DNA of 64,000 bases from Paenibacillus polysaccharolyticus (lineage in GTDB: Bacteria; Bacillota; Bacilli; Paenibacillales; Paenibacillaceae). The notes beneath the pieces are model-generated. The model had not been told where the DNA came from. It saw only the letters and a program-made list of their open reading frames with translations, and made no database searches. The DNA lies in assembly GCF_900102085.1 (NCBI RefSeq), contig NZ_FMVM01000013.1, positions 124,001 through 188,000 of the forward strand, read 5' to 3'. Of this stretch, positions 55,936 to 64,000 are shown one piece after another. A program made the position numbers and the translations under genes. Positions within the stretch are counted from its first letter, which is position 1. The number at the start of each line of letters is the position of its first letter.

Positions 55936-57267
55936 ATGGAATGGGTATGGCCTTGGTTAACTGTATTAGGGGAAGCAATGTTACAGTTGTTGATTCAGCC
56001 GTTTTATTATATGGCAGTGATTCTGATTGCTTTAATTTATCATCGTCAGTTGCTCCAGGAACGGAAACTCTTCCATGTACGTATGCAGAGTTCGATCACG
56101 CAGGCGATTCGAGCGGTTCTCGGGGGAATTGTCATTGGTGTAATTGTGTCCATGATATCTCTTTTCCTGGGCACTTATCTTACGCTGGGAAGTCTGATTA
56201 GCATATGGATTGCAGCATTGGTCTTAGCACTTATTCGTATCCGTTATTTATGTTTCGCCTATGCGGCAGGGGCACTGGGAGTACTGCAATTTGCTTTGAA
56301 TGTGGCTTCCAGCTGGCAACCTTCCGGTATGCTTGGACAAGCTGTGGAGACGGTGCGTGCATTGGACATGCCTGCATTGCTCGTGCTGGCTGCATTGCTG
56401 CATTTTGGCGAAGCTATACTGGCACGAATGCAGGGTGTATCTATGGCCTCACCGTTTCTGATGGAAGGTAAACGCGGGAAGTTGGTAGGCGGATATCAGA
56501 TGCAACTCTTCTGGGCGGTTCCGCTACTAATTCTTGTTCCGACAACCGGAGGTATCACAGAACTGGCGTGGACTCCGCTACTTCATGCAGGTCAGGGCTA
56601 CACGCTAATGGCACTACCCATCTTGCTGGGATTTAGCGAAAATACACAAAGTATGCTACCTGGGCGTAAACTCCAGGTTTCAGCTAAACGTTTGATGCTG
56701 TATAGCTTGGCATTACTTGTATTCAGTCTGCTTGCCGTATGGTGGTCACCATTGACAGTGATTGCAGCCTTGGTAGCTTTTGCCGGACATGAACTCCTGG
56801 TGTGGTACAGCGCATTGGAAGAGCAGCAACTTAGTCCTGCATTTGTTCACCCTCAGCATGGACTTAAGGTACTTAGTGTGATTCCAGAGAGTCCTGCAGC
56901 AGAGCTCGGAATTGAGGCAGGGGAGACATTGTATAAAGTGAACGGTATACTCGTTCATTCTCCCGAAGAGCTACACCGGGCACTGCGGATGAATCCGGCT
57001 TTTTGCAAGCTGGAGGTGCGTAATCATCAAGGAGAGAGCAAGTTTATGCAACGAGCGATTTACGAAGGCGAGCACCACCAGCTTGGTGTGATTATGGCAC
57101 CGGATAAACATGAAGCATGGGCAGTTCAGCCACGTCCGGTGACGTTGTTTCATGTGGTTACGCTCAAATTATTCACACGCCGGAAAGAGCAACAGCGTAT
57201 CGACGAAGCTCCACTGGCTTTACCACCAGCCCCTGTAGTGAGTGACAAAGGGTCAGTCGAAATGTAA
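55936..57267 (+). CDS. minJ: PDZ-domain membrane protein, MinJ-like topological factor
   Basis: 443 aa: about seven to eight membrane helices up to residue 300, then a PDZ domain (GLKVLSVIPESPAAELGIEA, then GETLYKVNGILVHSPEELHR). In B. subtilis MinJ bridges DivIVA and MinD at poles and septa. The call rests on topology plus position after ctpB; sequence similarity to MinJ is low by eye. ATG 55936 has GGAGAGGAG 12 nt before it. Confidence 0.78.
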   Translation: MEWVWPWLTVLGEAMLQLLIQPFYYMAVILIALIYHRQLLQERKLFHVRMQSSITQAIRAVLGGIVIGVIVSMISLFLGTYLTLGSLISIWIAALVLALIRIRYLCFAYAAGALGVLQFALNVASSWQPSGMLGQAVETVRALDMPALLVLAALLHFGEAILARMQGVSMASPFLMEGKRGKLVGGYQMQLFWAVPLLILVPTTGGITELAWTPLLHAGQGYTLMALPILLGFSENTQSMLPGRKLQVSAKRLMLYSLALLVFSLLAVWWSPLTVIAALVAFAGHELLVWYSALEEQQLSPAFVHPQHGLKVLSVIPESPAAELGIEAGETLYKVNGILVHSPEELHRALRMNPAFCKLEVRNHQGESKFMQRAIYEGEHHQLGVIMAPDKHEAWAVQPRPVTLFHVVTLKLFTRRKEQQRIDEAPLALPPAPVVSDKGSVEM

Positions 57268-57268
57268 T

Positions 57269-57315
57269 AAAAGGTACTTCCAAACGCCTTGGCTGGCGTG
57301 AGGAAGTACCTTTTT
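57269..57315. terminator. Bidirectional terminator between minJ and the response regulator
   Basis: AAAAGGTACTTCC pairs with GGAAGTACCTTTT, with an inner GCC/GGC pairing; T on both outer sides serves both convergent genes. Confidence 0.92.
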
Positions 57316-57318
57316 GCT

Positions 57319-58008
57319 TTATTTTCTCAAAATAAAAATGGCGATTTGGGTGCGATCACGCAAATGCAGCTTACCCAGGATTTCAGTTACATAGTTTTTG
57401 ACGGTACCCTCGCTGAGAAACAGTTTAGTGGCAATTTCTTTGTTGGATAGTCCTTCTGATATAGCTTCGGCAACGGAAAGCTCCATGCGTGTAAGCCCGT
57501 GCGTTTCAAGTGGCTCGTTTACCGGAGGAGAAGCTGGCGTTCGGAGCAAACCCGCGAGTTTGCGTGCAATATCCGGGTGGATCAGCATATCCCCGTTATA
57601 GACGGTTTTGATGCCCTGTACGATCCGGTCAGGAGGGACGTTTTTGAGTAGATAACCACTCGCTCCGTTCTGTATAGCTTGAATGATATATTCATCGTCG
57701 TCAAAGGTTGTCAGCATCAGTACCTGGATATCGGGGAAACGGGTTTTGATCAAAAGAGTTCCTTCGACCCCATCACATTCGGGCATACGTATATCCATGA
57801 GTACAACATCTGCAGCTGTTCCTGATTCAAGGCAGGCAAGTGCCTCCGTCCCATTGGAAGCCGTACCTGTAATGTGGATATCCGCATCGAGGCCGAGCAC
57901 CACGTTCAGGCTTTCCCGGATGAAGGGATCGTCATCGACAAGGAGGACTTGAATCATTGAAGGTTGCTCGGACAATGTTTTCTGAGTGCTATTGTTCGGT
58001 TCTGGCAT
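57319..58008 (-). CDS. NarL/LuxR-type response regulator
   Basis: 229 aa: receiver domain with acidic pocket VLLVDDDPFIRES and phospho-acceptor aspartate in VLMDIRMPECDG (about 72), conserved lysine in GYLLKNVPPDR, and C-terminal LuxR helix-turn-helix (LSVAEAISEGLSNKEIATKL). It is the partner of the upstream histidine kinase, 19 bp away. The start MPEPNNSTQ has AAAGGA upstream; this leaves a 17-residue tail before the receiver. Likely targets are the divergent ABC genes. Confidence 0.93.
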   Translation of the reverse strand: MPEPNNSTQKTLSEQPSMIQVLLVDDDPFIRESLNVVLGLDADIHITGTASNGTEALACLESGTAADVVLMDIRMPECDGVEGTLLIKTRFPDIQVLMLTTFDDDEYIIQAIQNGASGYLLKNVPPDRIVQGIKTVYNGDMLIHPDIARKLAGLLRTPASPPVNEPLETHGLTRMELSVAEAISEGLSNKEIATKLFLSEGTVKNYVTEILGKLHLRDRTQIAIFILRK

Positions 58009-58027
58009 GAGCATATTCCTTTCCGTT

Positions 58028-59245
58028 TTACAGTAAATTCATTTTGTTTGTAATGGGGATTCGAGTGATAACGGTATATGGGGCGGTGGGTTGAACCTCA
58101 ATGGTACCTCCAATGAACTGTGTACGCTGACGCATACCCTCATGCCCAAGGCCTGTTGTTACACTTGTATCTAAAAGGGAGTGCATGCTGCCATCATTAC
58201 TGATGCTCATACGAATCTCCTGATGCCCAAAAGCCAGTTGCAAACGAATGGAAGTGGCCTTTCCATGTTTAATGGCATTCGTTACAGCTTCTTTGGCGTT
58301 TTTGTACAACACAATCTGCGTACTTGGATAGAGAGTGTGTGGCTGACCAATAATCTCGTAATGAGTCTGTATCCCTGTATCGCGACCGACTTCTTCTAAT
58401 AGACGATCCAAAGCGTAGGCATCGGATGCATGAAAATCAGGACGAAGTTTATGAAGGGTGTTACGCATATCATCCATACTTGCAGCCAGCTGATCTCGAA
58501 TCTGCTTGACCATTTCAGTACCCTGTTCGTTATTCAAAGGTAGCGTGAGCAAGGCAGCTTCTGACATCATTTTGGTGCGTATTAGCCGATGTCCGATATC
58601 ATCATGAAGCTGACGGGATATTCGAATACGCTCTTCTGCCTGAGCCGCATCTTCTAATTGTTTGGAAAATGACAGCAATTGTGCACGCGTCTCTTGTAGC
58701 TCATAATGCTTATGCCGTAGCTCGTCATACACATGCTCCAGTTGCTTGCGACCGTTTGCAGCTTTGGCTCCTTGCCAGGAGAGCGCTGCTGTCATCCATA
58801 AGAGCAAGTTTACGCCAATGCTCAGCTTCACAGAGTCCGAGAGCCAGCTAATGGTGTTCATTTGAACTTCCATGGCTCTAAGACTGAGCGTAGTTGGAGT
58901 TGCAACATGCCAATACAGTGCGAGATTTGTTGTAATCAGCTGAATCCCTAGAATGAACCATCTTACAGATCCACCGAGCCGATACATATAAACATAGAGA
59001 ACCGATAGAGAGATGAAAATCATAAAGGGGCCGTATAGCGCGATCAACCAGCTGGCCCACATTATTTCTGCCAGAAATAACAGTGATTGCTGTGCGCCTG
59101 AACGGGTAAAGCGGTTCGCTACAGCGAGTAAGATCGAGATGAGGATGTAAAAGGTGTACAATGCTTCGCCATGTAAAGGTAGGGTCAAACTGAAAAACAC
59201 AGCAGGTACAACCAATAAACCATATTGCAGGAATCCCAAGGGCAT
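58028..59245 (-). CDS. HisKA_3-type sensor histidine kinase
   Basis: 405 aa: about five membrane helices in the first 180 residues with no large extracellular loop, as in intramembrane-sensing kinases (DesK/LiaS type); then a coiled coil (KQLEHVYDELRHKHYELQET), H-box with the phospho-accepting histidine in RISRQLHDDIGHRL, and an ATPase domain with TGLGHEGMRQRTQFIGG. Signal unknown; membrane or wall stress by cell-envelope agents is the common theme. Start MPLGFLQYG is moderate: GGA is 12 nt upstream. Confidence 0.9.
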   Translation of the reverse strand: MPLGFLQYGLLVVPAVFFSLTLPLHGEALYTFYILISILLAVANRFTRSGAQQSLLFLAEIMWASWLIALYGPFMIFISLSVLYVYMYRLGGSVRWFILGIQLITTNLALYWHVATPTTLSLRAMEVQMNTISWLSDSVKLSIGVNLLLWMTAALSWQGAKAANGRKQLEHVYDELRHKHYELQETRAQLLSFSKQLEDAAQAEERIRISRQLHDDIGHRLIRTKMMSEAALLTLPLNNEQGTEMVKQIRDQLAASMDDMRNTLHKLRPDFHASDAYALDRLLEEVGRDTGIQTHYEIIGQPHTLYPSTQIVLYKNAKEAVTNAIKHGKATSIRLQLAFGHQEIRMSISNDGSMHSLLDTSVTTGLGHEGMRQRTQFIGGTIEVQPTAPYTVITRIPITNKMNLL

Positions 59246-59333
59246 ATGTAGATGACATCCTTTTTTAACATAATGGAGAATAAGACGATAACGCATCCTT
59301 GATTATAACATAGGCCACCGCCACATCAGGAGA

Positions 59334-59362
59334 TGACTTAAGTCACCTTTGAATGATGACTT
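59334..59362. promoter_or_regulatory. Palindromic operator candidate in the kinase/ABC divergent region
   Basis: TGACTTAAGTCA (59334-59345) is a perfect 12-bp palindrome, followed by another TGACTT (59357-59362). A TACAAT (59393-59398) downstream lacks a good -35, as expected for an activated promoter. The site would be at about -65 and -45 of the ABC genes, a fit for a NarL-type activator. Confidence 0.5.
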
Positions 59363-59447
59363 TATGTACCTTCGCCAAGGGGAGACATTCGATACAATAG
59401 ACTTAGAAATATTGCGGTAAGAGCTCATATGGGAGGGGCATACGTAG

Positions 59448-60383
59448 ATGAACATATTGGAAATGGATCACGTTGTAAAACGGTATGGCAGTAAGTTATC
59501 GGTGGATCACCTCAACTTAAGTGTGCAAAAGGGAGAGATTTTTGGTCTGCTTGGCCCGAATGGAGCGGGAAAAAGCACCACCATTAGCATGATTGCAGGT
59601 CTGCTCAGCATGGATCAGGGAGAGATCAGACTGGATGGCATATCGGTGAAGGAGCGACCACTCGATGTGAAGCGTAAGATTGGACTGGTTCCGCAAGATT
59701 TGGCTTTGTATGAAACGATGAGTGCCGCGGATAATGTTACTTTTTTTGCCCGGCTCTATGGATTACGAGGGAAGAAGCTCAAAGAAAGAGTGCAGGAATC
59801 TCTTGAATTTGTTGGTTTGCAAGATAAGGCCAAGGATGCTCCATCCACCTTCTCGGGCGGCATGAAACGCAGACTCAACATCGCATGTGCGCTCAGTCAC
59901 AGGCCGGATCTGATCATTATGGATGAGCCTACCGTGGGCATTGATCCACAATCCCGCAATCACATTCTTGAATCGGTGCGAACGCTCAACAAGATGGGCT
60001 CGACCATTATCTATACAAGTCATTATATGGAGGAGGTTGCAGCGATCAGTAATCGGGTAGCTATCATGGATCAAGGCCGGATTATTGCTTGTGGAACCGA
60101 GGCCGAGTTAAGGGAACGCGTTGCATCGGAGGAAAAAATTGTACTTACCACTTCCGGCATGGATGCCGGTGCTGTGGAAGAACTTAAACTTCACCCGCGT
60201 GTACGGGCAGTAGAAGTCACCGAAGACACAATAACGATTATGCTACCTTCCGCACAGCAGGCACTGCAAGATATGCTGTTTATTTGCAGTAAACATGACA
60301 TATCCATTCAATCCCTCCAGGTCGAAGAACCGGATCTCGAGACGCTTTTCCTCAATCTGACCGGGCGTACGCTTCGAGACTAG
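59448..60383 (+). CDS. ABC-2 exporter ATP-binding protein
   Basis: 311 aa: Walker A GLLGPNGAGKSTTISMIAG (about 33-51), signature FSGGMKRRLNIACALSH, Walker B LIIMDEPTVGIDPQS, H-loop TSHYMEE, and an accessory C-terminal domain of about 90 residues. DrrA/NatA-like group. GGGAGGGGC lies before the ATG. It forms a three-gene unit with two permeases and is divergent from the two-component system. Confidence 0.93.
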   Translation: MNILEMDHVVKRYGSKLSVDHLNLSVQKGEIFGLLGPNGAGKSTTISMIAGLLSMDQGEIRLDGISVKERPLDVKRKIGLVPQDLALYETMSAADNVTFFARLYGLRGKKLKERVQESLEFVGLQDKAKDAPSTFSGGMKRRLNIACALSHRPDLIIMDEPTVGIDPQSRNHILESVRTLNKMGSTIIYTSHYMEEVAAISNRVAIMDQGRIIACGTEAELRERVASEEKIVLTTSGMDAGAVEELKLHPRVRAVEVTEDTITIMLPSAQQALQDMLFICSKHDISIQSLQVEEPDLETLFLNLTGRTLRD

Positions 60384-60394
60384 GAGGAGATGGC

Positions 60395-61585
60395 ATGAGC
60401 ATATGGCATATTTGTATCTTTGAACTCAGACGTATTTTGAAAATTCGTTCTGTAGTGATTAATCTGTTCATTCTGCCTTTATTATTAATTTTCATCTTGG
60501 GAACGGCATTATCGAGCGCGATGGGAACAGGAAAAGATACGACGCCTGATACGTTGCGCGTGGGGATTGTGCAATCAAATGAAGCGGCATCCTCTCCGGT
60601 AGGTGAAGCCCTGAAAGCCTTTGTGGCTGCACCTGAAGTAGCCCAAATGATAAAAGTGAAAAACATGTCTTCACAGGACGAAACGGTTGATGCCTTAAAA
60701 CAAGGAGATCTTGATTTTGCGGTGATCATGACTTCGGATATGGTGCAACAATGGATGGCAGGAAAAACCGTTAAGCTACAATGGATACTTGGAAAAGACA
60801 ATACACTTAATGTGGTGGGGCAGACCGTATTCACTAGCTTTACGGATGAGTTGAATCGACAGGCTGCCATTGCAAAAGTCCTTGGGCCAGAAACGGTGAT
60901 GGCGATTTCAATGCAAAATGGCACTGGATTGCCATCAGCACAGCCGAATATTAAGGTCAGTAGCCCGGGGAATTCCGGTCAATCCTACAGCGCTTCACAG
61001 TATTACGCAGCAGCCATGCTGGCGATGTTTATGCTGTACTCTGGCATGACCACCGTTAACAGCCTGTTTACGGAGCGCGACAAACAAACGCTCGCGCGTC
61101 TTCAGGCAACGCCAGTAGGCAATGGAGTCATCTTTGCTGGCAAAGTTGCAGGTAACAGTTTGCTTGCCTTTTTACAAGCAATCATTATTATCGTCATGAC
61201 CAACCTATTATTTGGCGTGAATTGGGGTGGTCATCCGTGGTTGATTGTACTGATCTGTATACTTATTACGCTGGCGTCAATGACCTTGGGCATTATTGTA
61301 GCCTTGGTTAGTAAAAGTGCTGCTTCAGCTACTGCATTAATGCAGGGGATTATCATCGTGATGACTTTTATTAGCGGCGGGTTTACTCCGATCGCCATCG
61401 ATTTTGTACAGCGCATTAGCGAATTCACGGTGAATCATTGGGCGCTTCAAAGTTTTCTTAGTATGATGCTGGGTGCAACTTTGCAAGAGGTCATGCACAA
61501 TATTTTCATGCTTGGGGCCGTGTGTGCAGTGCTAGCAGCCGCTGCTGCAGTGATATACAGAAAGGTTGGATATCGTTATGAATAG
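60395..61585 (+). CDS. ABC-2 family transporter permease (1)
   Basis: 396 aa: one N-terminal helix, a large extracellular domain (about 45-200), then five helices (for example YAAAMLAMFMLYSGMTTVNS, ASMTLGIIVALVSKSAASAT). The layout is that of YhgE/DrrB-like ABC-2 permeases. AGGAGGAG precedes the ATG, 11 bp after the ATPase gene. It overlaps the second permease by 8 bp. Confidence 0.9.
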   Translation: MSIWHICIFELRRILKIRSVVINLFILPLLLIFILGTALSSAMGTGKDTTPDTLRVGIVQSNEAASSPVGEALKAFVAAPEVAQMIKVKNMSSQDETVDALKQGDLDFAVIMTSDMVQQWMAGKTVKLQWILGKDNTLNVVGQTVFTSFTDELNRQAAIAKVLGPETVMAISMQNGTGLPSAQPNIKVSSPGNSGQSYSASQYYAAAMLAMFMLYSGMTTVNSLFTERDKQTLARLQATPVGNGVIFAGKVAGNSLLAFLQAIIIIVMTNLLFGVNWGGHPWLIVLICILITLASMTLGIIVALVSKSAASATALMQGIIIVMTFISGGFTPIAIDFVQRISEFTVNHWALQSFLSMMLGATLQEVMHNIFMLGAVCAVLAAAAAVIYRKVGYRYE

Positions 61586-62753
61586 TCTGCATATCGCTTG
61601 GTTAATGATCCGGAGAACACTGGGACGTAAACGTGGGTTTGTTGCATTTTTACTGCTACCATGCCTTGTTGTGACAGGTGCAGTTGCTCTTTTTGGAAGT
61701 GAGCAGGCCAGTCGTGCGGTTGTTTCTTATGTCAATATGGATGAGGGGATCGCTGGATCATGGATGATCAAAGAGCTCGCTCGTACGAAGGACTACAGCT
61801 TCAAAGCTGCGAGTAACGAGACAGAAGTGAAATCGGATATCGTTCGCCAAAAAGCAAGCATGGGAATTGTAATTCCCGCCAATTACACCGAATCGCTGTT
61901 ACAGGGGAAGCCCGTGGAGATCCAGTGGATTGAAATGCGTGTCAGCGAAAGCTCATACATCCTACGAGCAGCCGCCGAAGGGGTTTCGGATGGGTTGAAA
62001 CAATCTGCTACTGCGGTACAAACATCTGCTGTCCTGTCGTCTTCTAACGCTGACGCTAAGAATCAGGAGAGGAAACTCGAACAGATTCTGCAAGAGATTG
62101 GGAGGCATCAACTATCTGGAGAAGCATTACATCTGCAGCTATATCCAAAGCCAGGGTTAAACAACGTCACCGGATTCACGATCATGTTCATGATGGGACT
62201 GTTAACGAGCGCGGTGGCTGTTATTATGGACGACCGAAAGCAACGTACGATGGCTCGAATGTATACCGCTCCAGTCAGGTCATATGAGATCGCGCTAGGA
62301 AACTTTCTGGGTAGTCTGGCGATTGGAGTCATCCAGATTATGCTCGTGCTCGGTATAAGCCGTTGGATGCTGCATTATGATGCAGGGATTCCGTTTGGTA
62401 TTCACTTTCTGATTCTTGGAGCATTTATGCTGGTATCGATGGGATTAGCGAGTGCCGTGAGTGGCCTGATCCGTGAATCGAAAAATGCCAGTATGTTGAA
62501 CTCGCTCATCATTGTACCAACTTGTATGATTGGGGGTTGTTTCTGGCCGTTATCCATCATGCCGGAGTATATGCAGAAGCTGGCGAACTTCGTACCGCAA
62601 AAATGGACGATTCAGGCAGTCGAAACGATGTCTGCCGGAGGTAAACTGGCTGACATCACCTTGCCCTTACTGATCCTCTTCGCCATGGCTGTGATCCTGC
62701 TGGCTGTCGGTTCAGTGATTCTTCGTCCCAATCAACCGGGTATGGATGCGTAA
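61578..62753 (+). CDS. ABC-2 family transporter permease (2)
   Basis: 391 aa, same layout as the first permease: N-terminal helix, extracellular domain (about 40-190), five C-terminal helices (GFTIMFMMGLLTSAVAVIMD, FLILGAFMLVSMGLASAVSG, MLNSLIIVPTCMIGGCFWPL). The two probably form a heterodimer with the ATPase. ATG 61578 lies inside the end of the previous gene, with AAAGGTTGG upstream. Substrate cannot be read from sequence. Confidence 0.9.
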   Translation: MNSLHIAWLMIRRTLGRKRGFVAFLLLPCLVVTGAVALFGSEQASRAVVSYVNMDEGIAGSWMIKELARTKDYSFKAASNETEVKSDIVRQKASMGIVIPANYTESLLQGKPVEIQWIEMRVSESSYILRAAAEGVSDGLKQSATAVQTSAVLSSSNADAKNQERKLEQILQEIGRHQLSGEALHLQLYPKPGLNNVTGFTIMFMMGLLTSAVAVIMDDRKQRTMARMYTAPVRSYEIALGNFLGSLAIGVIQIMLVLGISRWMLHYDAGIPFGIHFLILGAFMLVSMGLASAVSGLIRESKNASMLNSLIIVPTCMIGGCFWPLSIMPEYMQKLANFVPQKWTIQAVETMSAGGKLADITLPLLILFAMAVILLAVGSVILRPNQPGMDA

Positions 62754-62856
62754 ATTGGTGGCGGCGTAAATAGGAAAAGAGATAGAGGGAGTCAGTTAGG
62801 AGTTAAGAGTTAAAGCAAGAGCAAGAGTAGGGGTAACGGTAATTTAGAATACAGTC

Positions 62857-62903
62857 AAAAAAGCACGTTTCACGGGATGAATACCGTCAAACGTGCTTTT
62901 TAC
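62857..62903. terminator. Bidirectional terminator between ABC genes and motB
   Basis: AAAAAGCACGTTT and AAACGTGCTTTTT pair around GGGAT/ATACC; T tract on both strands. Upstream (62754-62850) is a purine-rich stretch with short direct repeats (GAGTTAAGAGTTAAAG) and no gene. Confidence 0.9.
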
Positions 62904-62987
62904 TGAGTTGTATTTTTTGTAACATGACTTCGTATAGTCGGTTAATAGAGGCAGAGGTCAGGCATGTATTTTTTGCGGGATAACTGA

Positions 62988-63815
62988 CTATGGCTGTAAT
63001 TGGCGAAGCACCGTGATTTCAACCCGGCGGTTCTTCTGTCTTCCAGCTGCTGTTGTATTGTCTCCGGTTGGTCTGGTATCCGCATACCCTGCATATTGGA
63101 AGTGGTCGGGGTCGAGTTTCTCCTGATCGATGAAAAAGCGTAGTACTGATAACGCACGTTCACCGGACAACTCCCAGTTATCCTTGTACGCGGAATTGGC
63201 TCCTATTGGAATGTTATCCGTGTGTCCCTCAATACTGACCACCATTTGAAGATTACGAAACAAACTGGCGAGTTTGCTAAGTGTAGGTGCAGCATCTTTT
63301 TTCAAGGCAGCTTGTCCTTGATCAAACAGGAAACGATCACTGAGCGTAATGGAGATACCTTGCGGTTTGTCTGCCACGAAAATTTGATTATCCAGTTTAT
63401 TATCTTCGATATATTGGGTAATCACATTGAACAGATTTTGTAATTCCTGTTCCTGAGTCCTGAATTGTTCTTCCCGCTCCGTGAGCGGACGGTTGCTATC
63501 ATCAGGGGTATCTTTGTCCGAATCTGATGACGAATCTTGATCATCCTCTGAGCTTCCATGGGGGGGCTTGGTGATGGTTTGACCCGGTGTATCCCCGAGT
63601 CCGTCCCCCAGTTCAAGTATGGAGTCGGATTTATTAAAAGTGCTTTGAAGGGATTGGGTCACGACGTCGTATTTACCGGTATCCAGATTGCTCATGGCGT
63701 ACATGATGACGAAAAAAATCAGTAGTAACGTAATGAGATCCGCATAGGTAATCATCCAGCGATCCCGATGGTCAGCAGCTTCGCGTTTGGCACGCCGTTT
63801 ACTGCGACGACTCAT
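62988..63815 (-). CDS. motB: MotB, flagellar stator protein
   Basis: 275 aa. One membrane helix (about 21-42: WMITYADLITLLLIFFVIMY) with the ion-binding aspartate in YAD; plug region; then an acidic low-complexity linker (about 90-112: SSEDDQDSSSDSDKD) and the OmpA/peptidoglycan-binding domain (EGHTDNIPIGANSAYKDNWE, then QKNRRVEITV). MotB anchors the stator to the wall. Ion type cannot be told with confidence. AAGGAGGG precedes the ATG, inside the end of motA. Confidence 0.95.
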   Translation of the reverse strand: MSRRSKRRAKREAADHRDRWMITYADLITLLLIFFVIMYAMSNLDTGKYDVVTQSLQSTFNKSDSILELGDGLGDTPGQTITKPPHGSSEDDQDSSSDSDKDTPDDSNRPLTEREEQFRTQEQELQNLFNVITQYIEDNKLDNQIFVADKPQGISITLSDRFLFDQGQAALKKDAAPTLSKLASLFRNLQMVVSIEGHTDNIPIGANSAYKDNWELSGERALSVLRFFIDQEKLDPDHFQYAGYADTRPTGDNTTAAGRQKNRRVEITVLRQLQP

Positions 63816-64000
63816 CTAATCCCTCCTTTGCGAGCGGAGATTGCAAGACCTGGCGGTGCGAGAGTGTAAAAGACTCTAGCCGTTTGCGAACGAGCTGTGG
63901 ATTTTCGCCATTTTGAATGGCAAGCACTCCTTCAAGCATCATCTCCATTTCTTGCACCTCGTCAGCACCTCTGGATTTGATTTTGGAAGCGATAGGTAAA
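63799..64000 (-). CDS. motA: MotA, flagellar stator protein (C-terminal part only)
   Basis: The window ends inside this gene; its last 67 codons are visible. Translated minus strand reads LPIASKIKSRGADEVQEMEM, then MLEGVLAIQNGENPQLVRKR and LESFTLSHRQ, the C-terminus of MotA, including the cytoplasmic part after the last helix. The stop overlaps motB by 17 bp, as typical of motAB operons. Confidence 0.92.
   Translation of the reverse strand, partial: LPIASKIKSRGADEVQEMEMMLEGVLAIQNGENPQLVRKRLESFTLSHRQVLQSPLAKEGLDESSQ

Noticed and set aside
62770-62850. Purine-rich stretch with short GAGTTAA-like repeats as a functional repeat
   Set aside because: Short, irregular, and without any matching sequence elsewhere in the window.

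Overview
The window looks like the chromosome of a motile, spore-forming-type Gram-positive bacterium, most likely Paenibacillus. This rests on strong purine-rich Shine-Dalgarno sites, on a gene order that (from memory) follows the Bacillus subtilis run comFA-comFC-yvyF-flgM-flgN-flgK-flgL-yviE-fliW-csrA-hag-flaG-fliD-fliS-fliT-hpf-secA-prfB, and on the style of the proteins (long-form HPF, SEC-C-tailed SecA, a long ComFA). No rRNA, tRNA, CRISPR array, prophage or insertion sequence was seen.

Layout. 1-2.9 kb: competence genes comFA and comFC. 3.2-14.5 kb: late flagellar operon (anti-sigma factor, hook-filament junction proteins, FliW/CsrA switch, flagellin, a probable flagellin glycosyltransferase, filament cap and chaperones). 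14.8-21.6 kb: cold-shock protein, ribosome hibernation factor, SecA, RF2 with its programmed frameshift, and a YitT-type membrane protein. 22-23.4 kb: cardiolipin synthase (minus). 23.9-33.3 kb: arginine biosynthesis argC-J-B-D-F-G-H, covering every step from glutamate to arginine except the argA/carAB functions. 33.4-44.6 kb: allantoin and ureide catabolism on the minus strand (allB, pucI, FAH-fold protein, amidase, NCS2-like permease, pucG, pucF), with pucR divergent. 44.8-51 kb: esterase, yhbD-type regulator plus bactofilin, DHA2 exporter, VanW/G5 protein. 51.2-57.3 kb: division and wall module ftsE-ftsX-M23 hydrolase-ctpB-minJ. 57.3-62.8 kb: NarL-type two-component system divergent from a three-gene ABC-2 exporter. 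63-64 kb: motB and the 3' end of motA.

The most unusual content is not protein coding. Five full copies (plus one apparently interrupted older copy) of a roughly 140-160 nt intergenic element lie at about 21.8, 23.8, 26.65, 27.8 and 49.4 kb. Each folds into one long compound hairpin, all five lie in the same orientation, and stem changes between copies are compensated. Three copies sit in the arginine cluster, one of them in the argC leader. Other points of note: fliW appears to start at AUU or AUC, directly behind an intrinsic terminator; the hag leader carries a textbook CsrA hairpin next to its Shine-Dalgarno; ComFA has a very GC-rich, alanine-rich zinc-cluster extension; and a FAH-fold protein plus an amidase are embedded in the allantoin cluster where oxalurate or ureidoglycolate processing would be needed.

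Starts were chosen by Shine-Dalgarno position and family N-termini, so several genes are shorter than the longest open frame. All functional calls come from reading the sequence and knowledge of the families; no database search was run.
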